In this document: in pieces, positions 1 to 9,024 of the stretch
How positions within the stretch are numbered: the first letter of the stretch is position 1
Layout: each line of letters begins with the position of its first letter
Assembly: GCA_964591245.1 (NCBI GenBank)
Contig: CAZPZZ010000038.1
Span: 1 to 30,953, forward strand
From: CAZPZZ01 sp964591245
GTDB lineage: Bacteria > Acidobacteriota > Vicinamibacteria > Vicinamibacterales > UBA8438
Reading direction: 5' to 3'
DNA: 30,953 bases
Program-made: the position numbers and the translations under genes
Notes under the pieces: generated by a model
Databases searched by the model: none
What the model saw: only the letters and a program-made list of their open reading frames with translations
Told to the model about the DNA's origin: nothing

Positions 1-393
1 CTGCTACCCCAGGTGCCAGTCGAGTTTGGATGGAATCGTGAAACGTTCTTGACGCAGACGTGCATCAAGGGAGGCTTGCCGCCAGATGACTGGCAGCGTT
101 GTGCGTCGCTGAGTCGATTCGAAACCGAGTGTTTTTGTGAGTAGTGGGTCTGTGCTTAGGGCATGTGAAACGCTGACGGCCTCGTGACGTTGAGAGAGAC
201 GTGAGTAGGTCCGGTGTTACGTCGACGTGAGCCGCCAAAGGCGGCGTTGTCACCTCATGAATTTGCATCTCCCGAGACCATCCAGCAACTGGCGTTCAGA
301 GACGGTTCACGCACAGCGACCTGTGGCAGGTGTACAATACGATTTTCCCCTCCATCTGATGGCAAGATCGCGAGAAATTACGGACATCGTTTC
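1..393. other. Non-coding leader region upstream of acnA
   Basis: No convincing gene is seen here. The acnA frame stays open back to a GTG at 214, but the extra 60 residues do not look like aconitase and are rejected as coding. No tRNA or terminator hairpin with a T-run is visible. The stretch probably holds the acnA promoter. Confidence 0.6.
310..338 (+). promoter_or_regulatory. Possible sigma-70-type promoter of acnA
   Basis: TACAAT at 333-338 resembles a -10 box, and CGCACA lies 17 bases upstream as a poor -35 box. Transcription would begin near 345, giving a leader of about 50 bases to the ATG at 394. It would also exclude the longer GTG start at 214. The -35 match is weak, so this is a tentative call. 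Confidence 0.3.
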
Positions 394-3102
394 ATGAGCA
401 CCCACAACACTTTTGGTACCCGCACTACGCTCTCTTCAGGCGATACGACTGTGTCGTACTACAGTCTGGCCAATCTGGCGCGCGCCGGTTTTTCGCAGGT
501 GGAGCATCTTCCCTATTCGCTAAAGATTCTGCTGGAGAATTTACTGCGTCGTGAGGACGGGCGTAGTGTAACGGCAGATGACATTCAGGCACTCGCCAAT
601 TGGGACCCGACGGTAGGCGGAACCAAGGAGATTGCGTTCATGCCGGCGCGTGTCCTACTCCAGGACTTCACCGGAGTGCCCGCGGTTGTCGACCTGGCGG
701 CGATGCGGGACGGCGTGGTCCGACTTGGGGGTGATCCGGACCGAATTAATCCCCTGCAGCCGGCAGAACTCGTCATTGACCACTCGGTGCAGGTCGACCA
801 CTTTCGTGGTGCCGATGCCTTCGATCTCAATGCACAACTTGAGTTCGCGCGCAATAAAGAACGGTACGCGTTCCTAAAATGGGGGCAGCAGGCGTTCGAT
901 AATTTCCGGGTCGTGCCACCGGACACCGGCATTGTTCATCAGGTCAACCTCGAATATCTGGCCAGGGTGGTCTGCACTGACGATCAGGGTGACGGCGCGA
1001 TCGCGTATCCCGACACTTTGGTGGGGACCGATTCGCACACGACGATGGTCAATGGCCTGGGTGTCGTCGGGTGGGGCGTGGGAGGTATCGAGGCGGAGGC
1101 GGCGATGTTGGGGCAGCCGATATCGATGCTGATCCCTGAGGTCGTGGGGTTCAAGCTAACAGGAGAACTCCCGGAGGGAACCACCGCGACTGACCTTGTA
1201 CTGACGATCACGGCGCGGCTGCGTGAGCATGGTGTCGTTGGAAAATTCGTGGAGTTCTTCGGGCCAGGCCTGGCGGCTTTGACGTTGGCGGATCGGGCGA
1301 CACTGGGCAATATGTCCCCGGAGTACGGTTCTACGGTCGCAATCTGTCCTATCGACGAGATGACCGTAGACTACCTTCGCCTGAGTGGACGTGATCCCGC
1401 CCAGGTCGCGCTCGTCGAGGCATATGCGCGGGCGCAGGGCTTGTTCGGGATTCCCGACCAAGACCCGAGTTACGCGAACGTTGTCGAGTTCGATCTCGGC
1501 TCTGTCGAGCCGAGCATAGCTGGACCCAAGCGCCCGCAAGACCGTATCGGACTGAGCCGGGCGAAGATGGCCTTCACGGATGCTCTGCCAGATCTGCGCG
1601 GGGGGCAGCCCAAGGAGGCTAAAGTCGGCAGCGCGGGAAACGGTGCAGGCCTTGACGATGGAGCGGTCGTGGTGGCGGCTATCACCAGCTGCACCAACAC
1701 ATCGAACCCTAGCGTGATGATTGCAGCGGGTTTACTTGCGAAGAAGGCGGCGGCCAATGGACTGCGGCCTAAGCCGTGGGTGAAGACGAGCCTTGCGCCA
1801 GGCTCGATGGTCGTCACGGAATACTTGGAGGCCGCGGGATTACTGGCACCGTTGGCCGAGCTTGGATTTGGCTTGGTTGGCTACGGTTGCACGACCTGCA
1901 TCGGGAATAGTGGACCCCTCCCGGACGATGTTTCGGCCGAGATCAAGATACGTGATCTTGTGGTGACCTCGGTTCTCAGCGGGAACCGTAACTTCGAGGG
2001 GCGCGTGCAGCCGCAGGTGCGAGCCAATTATCTGGCGTCGCCTCCCTTGGTGGTGGCTTATGCGCTCGCCGGACGGATGACCGTGGATCTTACGGTTGAA
2101 CCGCTGGGACAAAGTCCGAGCGGGTCGGATGTCTACCTGCGGGACATCTGGCCGACAGCGGCTGAGATTCAGGAGGCGATGGGAGCTGCGGTTCGCACCG
2201 AGCAATTCACTGCCAAGTACGCCGGTGTGTTTGATGGTGATGACCGATGGCAAAGTCTTCCAGCCCCGAGAGGTCAGCGGTTTGCGTGGGATGAGACCTC
2301 GACGTATGTGCAGAACCCTCCCTTTTTCGAGGAATTGGTTCGGGAGCCCGCGGCTCCAACGGACGTGACCGACGCGCGGGTGCTTGCCCTGCTTGGGGAC
2401 AGTGTTACGACGGACCACATCTCGCCGGCTGGCGTCATTCCTGCAGAGGGACCCGCTGGCAAGTACTTGATTTCGCAGGGGGTCGCCCCGAAGGACTTCA
2501 ACTCGTTCGGCAGCCGGCGTGGGAACCACGAGGTCATGATGCGTGGCACGTTCGCGAACATCAGGCTCCGTAACCAGCTCGCACCGGGCACTGAGGGCGG
2601 GTGGACGCGGTATCAGCCGGACGACGAGGAGATGAGCATTTACGATGCGGCGATGCGATACCAGGAAGGGCGGGTCCCGCTCATCGTCCTGGCCGGGAAG
2701 GAATACGGATCGGGTTCTTCAAGAGATTGGGCGGCGAAGGGAACTATGCTGCTTGGCGTCCGGGCCGTTATCGCCGAGAGCTTCGAGCGTATTCACCGCA
2801 GTAACCTCGTGTTTATGGGAGTCCTCCCATTGCAGTTCAAGCCGGGCGAGAACGCGTCAAGTTTGGGATTGACGGGACGAGAGTCGTTCGCCGTAGTGGG
2901 TATTGCCGAGGGCCTGACACCGCGCAGTGAGGTGAACGTGCGGGCGACGGCTACAGACGGCGCAACCCGCGAGTTTGCTGCCGCCGTTCGCATCGATACT
3001 CCAGAGGAACTCGGTTACTACCAGCACGGAGGCATTCTGCCTTATGTCTTGCGGCAGCTGGTAGGTGGAAGCGTAGAGGAACGTTCGGAGCACGCGACCT
3101 GA
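394..3102 (+). CDS. acnA: Aconitate hydratase (AcnA/IRP type)
   Basis: Interconverts citrate and isocitrate in the TCA cycle in the cytoplasm, using a [4Fe-4S] cluster. The 902-residue product has the usual AcnA length. The three cluster ligands are visible as Cys433 (in TSCTNTSNPS) and Cys499 and Cys502 (in GYGCTTCIG). The substrate-site motif GTDSHTTMVNGLGVVGWGVGG is near residue 211, and the C-terminal swivel domain contains LLGDSVTTDHISPAG and EYGSGSSRDWAAKG. The ATG at 394 is chosen because MSTHNTFGTR followed by a YYSL-type segment is where family members start. The frame is open to a GTG at 214, but that extension is unlike aconitase. The stop overlaps the next start by one base (TGATG), so it is probably translationally coupled to the peptidase gene, although the functions are unrelated. 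Confidence 0.97.
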   Translation: MSTHNTFGTRTTLSSGDTTVSYYSLANLARAGFSQVEHLPYSLKILLENLLRREDGRSVTADDIQALANWDPTVGGTKEIAFMPARVLLQDFTGVPAVVDLAAMRDGVVRLGGDPDRINPLQPAELVIDHSVQVDHFRGADAFDLNAQLEFARNKERYAFLKWGQQAFDNFRVVPPDTGIVHQVNLEYLARVVCTDDQGDGAIAYPDTLVGTDSHTTMVNGLGVVGWGVGGIEAEAAMLGQPISMLIPEVVGFKLTGELPEGTTATDLVLTITARLREHGVVGKFVEFFGPGLAALTLADRATLGNMSPEYGSTVAICPIDEMTVDYLRLSGRDPAQVALVEAYARAQGLFGIPDQDPSYANVVEFDLGSVEPSIAGPKRPQDRIGLSRAKMAFTDALPDLRGGQPKEAKVGSAGNGAGLDDGAVVVAAITSCTNTSNPSVMIAAGLLAKKAAANGLRPKPWVKTSLAPGSMVVTEYLEAAGLLAPLAELGFGLVGYGCTTCIGNSGPLPDDVSAEIKIRDLVVTSVLSGNRNFEGRVQPQVRANYLASPPLVVAYALAGRMTVDLTVEPLGQSPSGSDVYLRDIWPTAAEIQEAMGAAVRTEQFTAKYAGVFDGDDRWQSLPAPRGQRFAWDETSTYVQNPPFFEELVREPAAPTDVTDARVLALLGDSVTTDHISPAGVIPAEGPAGKYLISQGVAPKDFNSFGSRRGNHEVMMRGTFANIRLRNQLAPGTEGGWTRYQPDDEEMSIYDAAMRYQEGRVPLIVLAGKEYGSGSSRDWAAKGTMLLGVRAVIAESFERIHRSNLVFMGVLPLQFKPGENASSLGLTGRESFAVVGIAEGLTPRSEVNVRATATDGATREFAAAVRIDTPEELGYYQHGGILPYVLRQLVGGSVEERSEHAT

Positions 3103-5009
3103 TGGCGGTGCGCGGGCGATATGGGCGTTACATCTTCCCGCTGGTCGCCGTGGCGGCTAGCGTCAGTATTCTAAGTATGATGACCACAGTCACCCTTGCA
3201 CAGGAGAGTTCTCGGACGGAGCCCGAACAGATCGCCTGGGACCTGTCGGAAATTTATCCCAGCTATGACGCCTGGAGTACGGCGAAAGTTGCCTTGGAAA
3301 CACGGGTTCAAGCGCTTGGCGCTTATCGGGGACGACTCGGGGAGAGTGCGGAGACCTTGCGCGAGGCCTTCGACGCGATTTATGGGACGGAGAAGGAGCT
3401 CGCACGGCTGTATGTGTTCGCTTTCCTCAAGGCGGACGAGGATAGGCGCGAGTCCGAGGCTCAAGAACGTCGCGGGCTTGCGGCGGCATTGCTCTCAGAA
3501 TTTGGAGAGGTGATTGCCTACGTGTCTCCTGAGTTGCTGCAGGTGGGCTCCGAGGCGATCGAGCGGTTTCTTGCGGAGGATCCAGGGCTGTCGCCCCACG
3601 CATTCAATATCCGCAACACTCTCCGTCAGGAGCGCCACACACTAACTGACGAGGCTGAACAGGTGATTGCAGCGGTGGGCCCGGTCGTGCAGGGACCGGA
3701 ACGCATCTATGCAATGCTGACGAGTTCGGATATGCCTTTTCCCACCGCGGTGTTGTCGACCGGAGAAGAGGTTCGGTTGGACCAAGCGGCCTATTCGTTA
3801 CATCGGGCTTCCCGTAACAGGGGGGACCGAAAATTGGTATTCGATAGGTTCTGGAGCGCATGGAAGGCTTATGAGACCACGCTCGGGCAGGCGCTTGATA
3901 CGCAGGTAAAGGTGCACGTTTTCCAGGCCAAAGCTCGGCGGTATGAGAGTGCGCTCGAGGCAGCGCTCTCTGGACCCAACATCCCAACCTCTGTCTATCG
4001 CACGCTGATCGATGCGACTCATCGGCACCTGCCCTCGTTGCATCGCTACTTCCGTCTGCGGCAGCGGATGCTTGGACTTGACGATTTGCACTACTACGAC
4101 ATCTATCCTCCGCTTGTTGCGTCGACTCGCGCGTTTGATGTCGATGAGTCGAAGGCGCTGACGCTGGCCTCGGTGGCACCCCTGGGTACGCACTATCTAG
4201 ACTTGTTGCGTGAGGGTTTTGCTGGCGATTGGATGCACGTATATCCCCAGGATGGGAAGGCACCTGGGGCCTATATGTATGGTGATGTCTACGACGTGCA
4301 TCCGTACCTGCTCCTGAATCACAATGGCCAGTTCGCTGATGTATCGACCTTTACACATGAGTGGGGCCATGCCATCCACACGATGCTTGCTCAGGAGCGC
4401 AACCCCTACGAGACTGCAGGGTACGCCACATTTACAGCTGAGATTGCGTCGACCACGAACGAAGTCTTGCTGCAGGAGCACATGCTGAGTCAGGACATTA
4501 CAGACGAGGAGCGGCTCTTTTATCTGGGAACAGCGCTTGAGGCTGCACGCGGGACGTTCTTTCGTCAGGTGATGTTTGCGGAGTTTGAGTTGAAAATTCA
4601 CCAGATGGTAGAGGCTGGTGAAGCGCTGTCTGGCGAGAAAATGAGTGAGGTGTACGAAGCGCTGCTCCGCCAGTATCACGGGGCGGATGAGGGGGTCATG
4701 ACGATCGATCCCGCGTACGGGATCGAATGGGCATTCATCCCGCACTTTTACCGGAATTTCTACGTCTTTCAATACGCGACTTCGATTGCTGGCGGAACGA
4801 TGTTTGCCGAGCGATTTCTTGGCGGGGATGAGCAAGCTCGCGATGACTATCTCGCGATTCTGTCCGCTGGAGGCTCCCGCTACGCATACGATCTTCTACA
4901 GGAATATGGCATCGATTTGGCGACCGACGCTCCCTACGATGCGCTCATCGCACGTATGGATCGAGTGATGGATCAGATCGAGGCGATTCTAGACCGGCAA
5001 GGAGGTTAG
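3102..5009 (+). CDS. Exported M3-family oligoendopeptidase (PepF-like)
   Basis: Zinc metallopeptidase of the M3 (thimet/oligoendopeptidase F) family, expected to cleave short peptides. The zinc-binding HEXXH is HEWGH at residues 419-423, followed by a helix with TAEIASTTNE, which should supply the third, glutamate ligand. At 635 residues the length fits PepF (about 600) plus a leader. Residues 1-34 form a basic, hydrophobic, AQ-terminated signal peptide (cleavage likely after TLAQ), so the enzyme is probably periplasmic, whereas classical PepF is cytoplasmic. The start overlaps the acnA stop by one base. The next gene follows 3 bases after the stop, with its Shine-Dalgarno inside this gene's end, so the two are likely cotranscribed. 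No specific substrate can be named. Confidence 0.93.
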   Translation: MAVRGRYGRYIFPLVAVAASVSILSMMTTVTLAQESSRTEPEQIAWDLSEIYPSYDAWSTAKVALETRVQALGAYRGRLGESAETLREAFDAIYGTEKELARLYVFAFLKADEDRRESEAQERRGLAAALLSEFGEVIAYVSPELLQVGSEAIERFLAEDPGLSPHAFNIRNTLRQERHTLTDEAEQVIAAVGPVVQGPERIYAMLTSSDMPFPTAVLSTGEEVRLDQAAYSLHRASRNRGDRKLVFDRFWSAWKAYETTLGQALDTQVKVHVFQAKARRYESALEAALSGPNIPTSVYRTLIDATHRHLPSLHRYFRLRQRMLGLDDLHYYDIYPPLVASTRAFDVDESKALTLASVAPLGTHYLDLLREGFAGDWMHVYPQDGKAPGAYMYGDVYDVHPYLLLNHNGQFADVSTFTHEWGHAIHTMLAQERNPYETAGYATFTAEIASTTNEVLLQEHMLSQDITDEERLFYLGTALEAARGTFFRQVMFAEFELKIHQMVEAGEALSGEKMSEVYEALLRQYHGADEGVMTIDPAYGIEWAFIPHFYRNFYVFQYATSIAGGTMFAERFLGGDEQARDDYLAILSAGGSRYAYDLLQEYGIDLATDAPYDALIARMDRVMDQIEAILDRQGG

Positions 5010-5012
5010 TGC

Positions 5013-6257
5013 ATGAATCGGACCGCGGTCGTTATTGGTGTGGTGATTGCCGTGTGGGGTTTGGCGGCGTCAGTGCAAGCGCAGGACGAGCGGGAGGAGC
5101 CATTCGCGGCGACTGGTCTTCCTGCTGTTCCATTGCCTGATCCTCCCGTAATCTACGACACCGCCGAGGGGCAGCGCATTCGTGTTTCAGTGGTCACGGC
5201 CGGCTTGACCTATCCGTGGGGGATTGCGTTCCTACCGGGGGAACGGATGCTGGTAACAGAACGCCTGGGAACACTACGCCTGGTCGACGATGGCGTGTTG
5301 GATCCCATACCCGTTTCGGGGGTGCCTCAGGTCTCGACGGAGGCCGCATTGTCGGGGTTGATGGACGTCGCAGTTCACCCAGCGTTCTCCGAGACACAAT
5401 GGGTGTACCTCACGTATTCGAAGCCGACTGGCGAGGGGTCAACCGTTACCTTGGCTCGGGGGCGTCTTGAAGGGCACGAACTGGTTGATTTGCAGGATAT
5501 TTTCGTAGCCGATGCCAATGGAGCGGGTAACGGAGGAGCGTCCCGTTTACAGTTTGCGCCGGATGGAACGCTGTTTATGTCGGTCGGTGGAGCATTCGGA
5601 GGGCGTCGCCCGTTGGCTCAGGATCCGGCGAGTCATCTTGGTAAGATCTTGAGACTTCGTGATGACGGTACGGTGCCGGATGACAATCCCTTCACCGGAC
5701 AGGCCGGTCGAAAGCCGGAGATATACTCGCTCGGACACCGCAATCCGATGGGGTTGGCCATTCACCCTGACACGGGTGAGCTGTGGGCCAGCGAGCACGC
5801 GCCCATGGGGGGCGATGAGGTGAACGTCATACGACCGGGCCGAAACTACGGCTGGCCCGAGGTGTCGTATTCCCGTGAATACTACGGACCACGGGTCTCG
5901 GATCGACCGTGGAAGGTAGGGTTGGAGCAGCCGGAGATCGTCTGGATCCCTTCGATCGCACCGTCGGAAATGCTGTTTTACACCGGTGATCAGTTTCCGG
6001 CCTGGCGTGGTGACCTGCTTGTGGGATCGATGATGACCGGTCGGATCGACCGTACCGGGCACGTCGAGCGGGTGAAGTTCAACGCGCGTGGGCTCGAGCA
6101 ACGACGCGAATGGTTGCTGGCTGATCTGAGACGACGGATACGGGACGTTGTGCAGGGGCCAGATGAATTCATCTATCTGTTGACGGCCGGAAGCTTCTTG
6201 GGGCGTGACCCATTGCGGGGAGAAGGTGCCGTGCTGCGAATCGAACCGGTACAGTGA
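5013..6257 (+). CDS. Exported PQQ-dependent sugar dehydrogenase (GSDH/HHIP fold)
   Basis: A soluble six-bladed beta-propeller quinoprotein of the glucose/sorbosone dehydrogenase family, which oxidises aldose sugars or related polyols in the periplasm. The 414-residue protein has a signal peptide (residues 1-23, ending SVQAQ). Family motifs are clear: YPWGIAFLP near residue 68, and a block around 241-283 with GHRNPMGLAIHP, EHAPMGGDEVN and NYGWP. The ATG at 5013 is preceded at 7 bases by a full AAGGAGG (4999-5005) lying in the end of the peptidase gene, so this start is firm. The pyrroloquinoline cofactor is a family expectation; no pqq synthesis gene is in view. Electrons could pass to a c-type cytochrome such as the next gene product, which is inference from adjacency. 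The substrate is unknown. Confidence 0.9.
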   Translation: MNRTAVVIGVVIAVWGLAASVQAQDEREEPFAATGLPAVPLPDPPVIYDTAEGQRIRVSVVTAGLTYPWGIAFLPGERMLVTERLGTLRLVDDGVLDPIPVSGVPQVSTEAALSGLMDVAVHPAFSETQWVYLTYSKPTGEGSTVTLARGRLEGHELVDLQDIFVADANGAGNGGASRLQFAPDGTLFMSVGGAFGGRRPLAQDPASHLGKILRLRDDGTVPDDNPFTGQAGRKPEIYSLGHRNPMGLAIHPDTGELWASEHAPMGGDEVNVIRPGRNYGWPEVSYSREYYGPRVSDRPWKVGLEQPEIVWIPSIAPSEMLFYTGDQFPAWRGDLLVGSMMTGRIDRTGHVERVKFNARGLEQRREWLLADLRRRIRDVVQGPDEFIYLLTAGSFLGRDPLRGEGAVLRIEPVQ

Positions 6258-6349
6258 AGGCTTGTGTCTGGGGAGTCGCGTTGACACCTCGGCGCCGCAA
6301 CCATAAGGTGGGGTGTGTTCGGTACGCGTTGTGTCTGGAAGGAGCTCGA

Positions 6350-7831
6350 ATGCGCAAGACGATGTTTTCGACGGTGGTGCTACTGGTGCTGTCTGCTTTG
6401 ATAATCCCGTTTGAAGCGGTGTCAGCAGCGCAGGGCGGTGAGGCTCCCACGTTTAGTAAGGATATTGCACCGATTTTGTATGAAAACTGCGTCACATGCC
6501 ATCGGCCAGACAACATCGCACCGATGTCGCTGCTGGACTACTCGGATACTCGACCGTGGGCGCGGTCAATCAAGGATTTGGTGGTAGCCAGAGAGATGCC
6601 ACCATGGCCAGCTGATCCACGGACCAGCATGAAGTTTCGTAATGAGCGCTATCTCGAGCAGGAAGAGGTAGACACAATTGCTGCATGGGTTGACGCCGGT
6701 GCCCCGCGGGGGAATGACGCGGACTTGCCACCGAAGCCGACGTTCCCCGAAGGCTGGACATACGAGGGAGGTGAGCCGGACTTCGTGCTGGACCTGCCGA
6801 TCGAGTACACGGTGTCAGCCGAAGGCGAAGAGGACTACATCGATTTTTACTCACCGATCCCGTGGGAGGAGGACCGGTTCGCAGAGGTCCTAGAGCTACG
6901 GCCGAGCGACTACCGAGTCGTGCATCACTCCGGAGCCTACACGGTGGATCTACCGTGGGGGACACAGGTGATCGACGGAGTACTCCATGACCTCGAGGGT
7001 AATTCGCTGTTGCGGGCCCCGTTGCCAGAACGTCCCGACTCCGAGAATGAGGAGCAGGAAGCGTCGGGGCGCGTGGCTCAGGCCGTATTCAACGAAGTCA
7101 ATCTGGCTGGTTCGAGCAAGTTGCTCTCTTATGTGCCGGGTCGCGGTGTGGAACGTCACCGCCCGGGAACAGGGAAGCGGCTTCCGGCGGGAAAATGGAT
7201 TCGCTGGACGATGCACTACAACCCGATAGGCGTAGAGGCTACCGAGCGGAGCAAGCTTGGACTCTGGTTCAACACCGAGCCGGTGACGCACGAGGTGCTG
7301 ACGCGACAGGCGGGGAATGCGTTTCCGACTGATCCATTTGGCACTGATATTTACATCGTGCAAGGCGAAGAAGTGAAGGCCGAGCGGGATCCAGAGTCTG
7401 GCCGCGTGCGCAGAGGCGCCATTCCTAACATTCCGCCCTACACGGACGACTGGAAGATTACTGGCATTACGCCGATCAACGAGCCCATCACGCTTTATGG
7501 GCTTTCGCCTCACATGCATTTGCGTGGCAAGAGTCTTCGGTGGGTGGTGACGTATCCGGATGGCCAGGAAGAGACAATACTCGACGTGCCAGAGTTCGAT
7601 TTTAATTGGCAGATTCACTACGAACTCACTGAGCCACTCTATTTACCTGCCGGCAGCAAGATTACCGGGATTGGCGTCTATGACAATTCGCTTGGTAATC
7701 GTTGGAATCCGGGACCGCATCTTGAAGTCTACTGGGGGCAGCAGAGTTGGGACGAGATGTATCAGGCCTTTACCGAGTACACCGTTGAGAGTCAGGATCT
7801 GACAAAGATACAGCCAAGTACCGACGAGTGA
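6350..7831 (+). CDS. c-type cytochrome fused to a PHM-like type II copper monooxygenase
   Basis: A 493-residue exported protein with two parts. After a signal peptide (1-27, ending SAAQ) comes a small cytochrome domain with the haem-binding motif CVTCH (Cys47, Cys50, His51) in the PILYENC...HRPDNIAPM context typical of these domains. From about residue 180 the sequence resembles the peptidylglycine hydroxylating monooxygenase fold. His192-His193 (VVHHSG), His289 (MHYNP), His388 and His390 (HMHLRG) and Met470 (WDEM) match the six copper ligands known for that family (HH, H, HxH, M). The substrate is unknown; the haem domain may replace ascorbate as electron donor. The ATG at 6350 has AAGGAG at 6339-6344 and is preferred over a GTG at 6254 that would put 32 residues before the signal peptide. 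It lies 92 bases after the sugar dehydrogenase gene. Confidence 0.85.
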   Translation: MRKTMFSTVVLLVLSALIIPFEAVSAAQGGEAPTFSKDIAPILYENCVTCHRPDNIAPMSLLDYSDTRPWARSIKDLVVAREMPPWPADPRTSMKFRNERYLEQEEVDTIAAWVDAGAPRGNDADLPPKPTFPEGWTYEGGEPDFVLDLPIEYTVSAEGEEDYIDFYSPIPWEEDRFAEVLELRPSDYRVVHHSGAYTVDLPWGTQVIDGVLHDLEGNSLLRAPLPERPDSENEEQEASGRVAQAVFNEVNLAGSSKLLSYVPGRGVERHRPGTGKRLPAGKWIRWTMHYNPIGVEATERSKLGLWFNTEPVTHEVLTRQAGNAFPTDPFGTDIYIVQGEEVKAERDPESGRVRRGAIPNIPPYTDDWKITGITPINEPITLYGLSPHMHLRGKSLRWVVTYPDGQEETILDVPEFDFNWQIHYELTEPLYLPAGSKITGIGVYDNSLGNRWNPGPHLEVYWGQQSWDEMYQAFTEYTVESQDLTKIQPSTDE

Positions 7832-8010
7832 GTGGGGCCGGACTTACGGGGTAATTGTGACGTGCGTGGCACATGACAGGCTACGGGCGTAGTGTGGGAG
7901 CCGGGAAAGGAGTGCCCTAACGGGCCATCACCTGCTACGACACGGAGCCGGTGAGACAGCGTGCTCGGGAAGGTCCACGAGGCAGACGGTTAGTGTGTTG
8001 GGAGGCTGTG

Positions 8011-8640
8011 GTGCAGAAACGATCGGCGGTAGTGTTTTTGTTGCTGCTGGGAATATTGACGGTAGTAGGCGTGGTTGCAGATGCGCAACCGGCGACGCAG
8101 CGGCCAGAGGGGCAAATTCCCGATCGTGGACGGCCAACCGAGAGTGGCGACGAGATTCCGGTCTTTGACTACGATACCTATTTTCCTGGTGACTGGGAGT
8201 TCGAGTGGCGAGTGCCCGAGAGCCCTCTGGGGTCGGGAGGTAGAATCGAAGGAACCGAATCCTACTCGCGCAGCGAAGATGGAAGATATTTCACGAGCCA
8301 GATCGAAGCACGAGGTCCGGACGGCCCATTTACCGTAAATTCCGAGATCATCTACTTGGCGGAGCAGAAAGTATTTGCTCGGTACGAGACTGACAGCCGA
8401 GGGTTCGACCTGTTCAAGGCTGGTCGAATCGGGGGAGATCTCGGCGGTTTTTACACGATCCACTACGAAACCCCGCCGTTCGAAGTTGATGGGCGCGTGG
8501 TCCAGCTTCGTCTGGTCACCCGTCTGGTGTCTCCCGTGAACTACCGGGTCGAATCCCGAATTTCGGTCGACGGCGGCCCCTTCATGAATTTTGGTACCGC
8601 CTGGTGGACGAAGAACGTGCCGGACATCACGATTCGGTAG
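8011..8640 (+). CDS. Secreted protein of unknown function, DUF1579-like
   Basis: A 209-residue exported protein whose function I cannot assign. Residues 1-26 are a signal peptide ending VVADAQ. The remainder is rich in alternating beta-strands, with a DWEFEWR opening, a GTESYSR turn, an aromatic-rich middle and a closing NFGTAWWTKN. This pattern recalls the DUF1579/lipocalin-like beta-barrel proteins frequent in Acidobacteriota. No catalytic motif is visible. The GTG at 8011 (5 bases after GGAGG at 8001-8005) is chosen because it starts the signal peptide cleanly. A second GTG directly before it at 8008 and a longer GTG at 7951 are in frame. It lies 179 bases after the copper monooxygenase gene and 6 before the next. 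Confidence 0.7.
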   Translation: MQKRSAVVFLLLLGILTVVGVVADAQPATQRPEGQIPDRGRPTESGDEIPVFDYDTYFPGDWEFEWRVPESPLGSGGRIEGTESYSRSEDGRYFTSQIEARGPDGPFTVNSEIIYLAEQKVFARYETDSRGFDLFKAGRIGGDLGGFYTIHYETPPFEVDGRVVQLRLVTRLVSPVNYRVESRISVDGGPFMNFGTAWWTKNVPDITIR

Positions 8641-8646
8641 ACGGCT

Positions 8647-9024
8647 ATGCGGCAATACAACGATATAGGACATTTTCGATTGGCGCTGCTTGGGTACGTG
8701 CTGTTGGGCGTAACGAGGGTCTGGGCTCTTCAGCCGATGCCAATCATGACGGCCGTTGGCTGCGTCGACAACGCTGACCGCGGGGAGTTCTTGGTTGTCG
8801 ATGCGACCATGCCGCTTCCCCTTGAGGAACGGATGCCCGAGGCGCCGAGACCGGATGTGCCCCTGGGAGACCTGACCATCCGGCTGGTTGGCACGCTTGA
8901 GGAGTTCGGTGTCGCGGACTATGCGGGGCACAAGGTTTGGGTGAAGGGGTTACTTAACTCCAGTGAGCCGCATGACTTGCTGAATCTCACCTCCATCACA
9001 TCTCTTTCGTCGACCTGCAAGTGA
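8647..9024 (+). CDS. Small secreted protein, putative OB-like domain
   Basis: A 125-residue protein with an N-terminal hydrophobic export segment (about residues 10-29). The mature part shows an ordered pattern: a GCVDN start, FLVVDAT, LVGTLEEFG, then GHKVWVKGLL and LNLTSITSLSSTC near the end. This resembles a group of small exported proteins with the consensus GCL...GHkVeVtGtl...TSV...TC that are common in Acidobacteriota (DUF5818-like). The family resemblance is from memory, not a search. The two cysteines (in GCVDN and STC) might form a disulfide. The start lies 6 bases after the preceding stop, so the two genes are probably cotranscribed, but the Shine-Dalgarno is weak. Function is unknown. 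Confidence 0.65.
   Translation: MRQYNDIGHFRLALLGYVLLGVTRVWALQPMPIMTAVGCVDNADRGEFLVVDATMPLPLEERMPEAPRPDVPLGDLTIRLVGTLEEFGVADYAGHKVWVKGLLNSSEPHDLLNLTSITSLSSTCK

Noticed and set aside
214..393. In-frame N-terminal extension of acnA from a GTG
   Set aside because: The 60 added residues do not resemble aconitase, and the expected family start is at 394; a possible promoter also lies inside this stretch.
1840..2529. Long antisense open frames opposite real genes (also 3604-4263, 5547-6287, 13189-14010)
   Set aside because: They lie wholly opposite well-supported genes and their products are Arg/Pro/Ser-rich with no family resemblance, typical of GC-rich shadow frames.
6254..6349. Extension of the cytochrome/monooxygenase from a GTG overlapping the sugar dehydrogenase stop
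   Set aside because: It would place 32 residues before a complete signal peptide, and a strong Shine-Dalgarno precedes the ATG at 6350.
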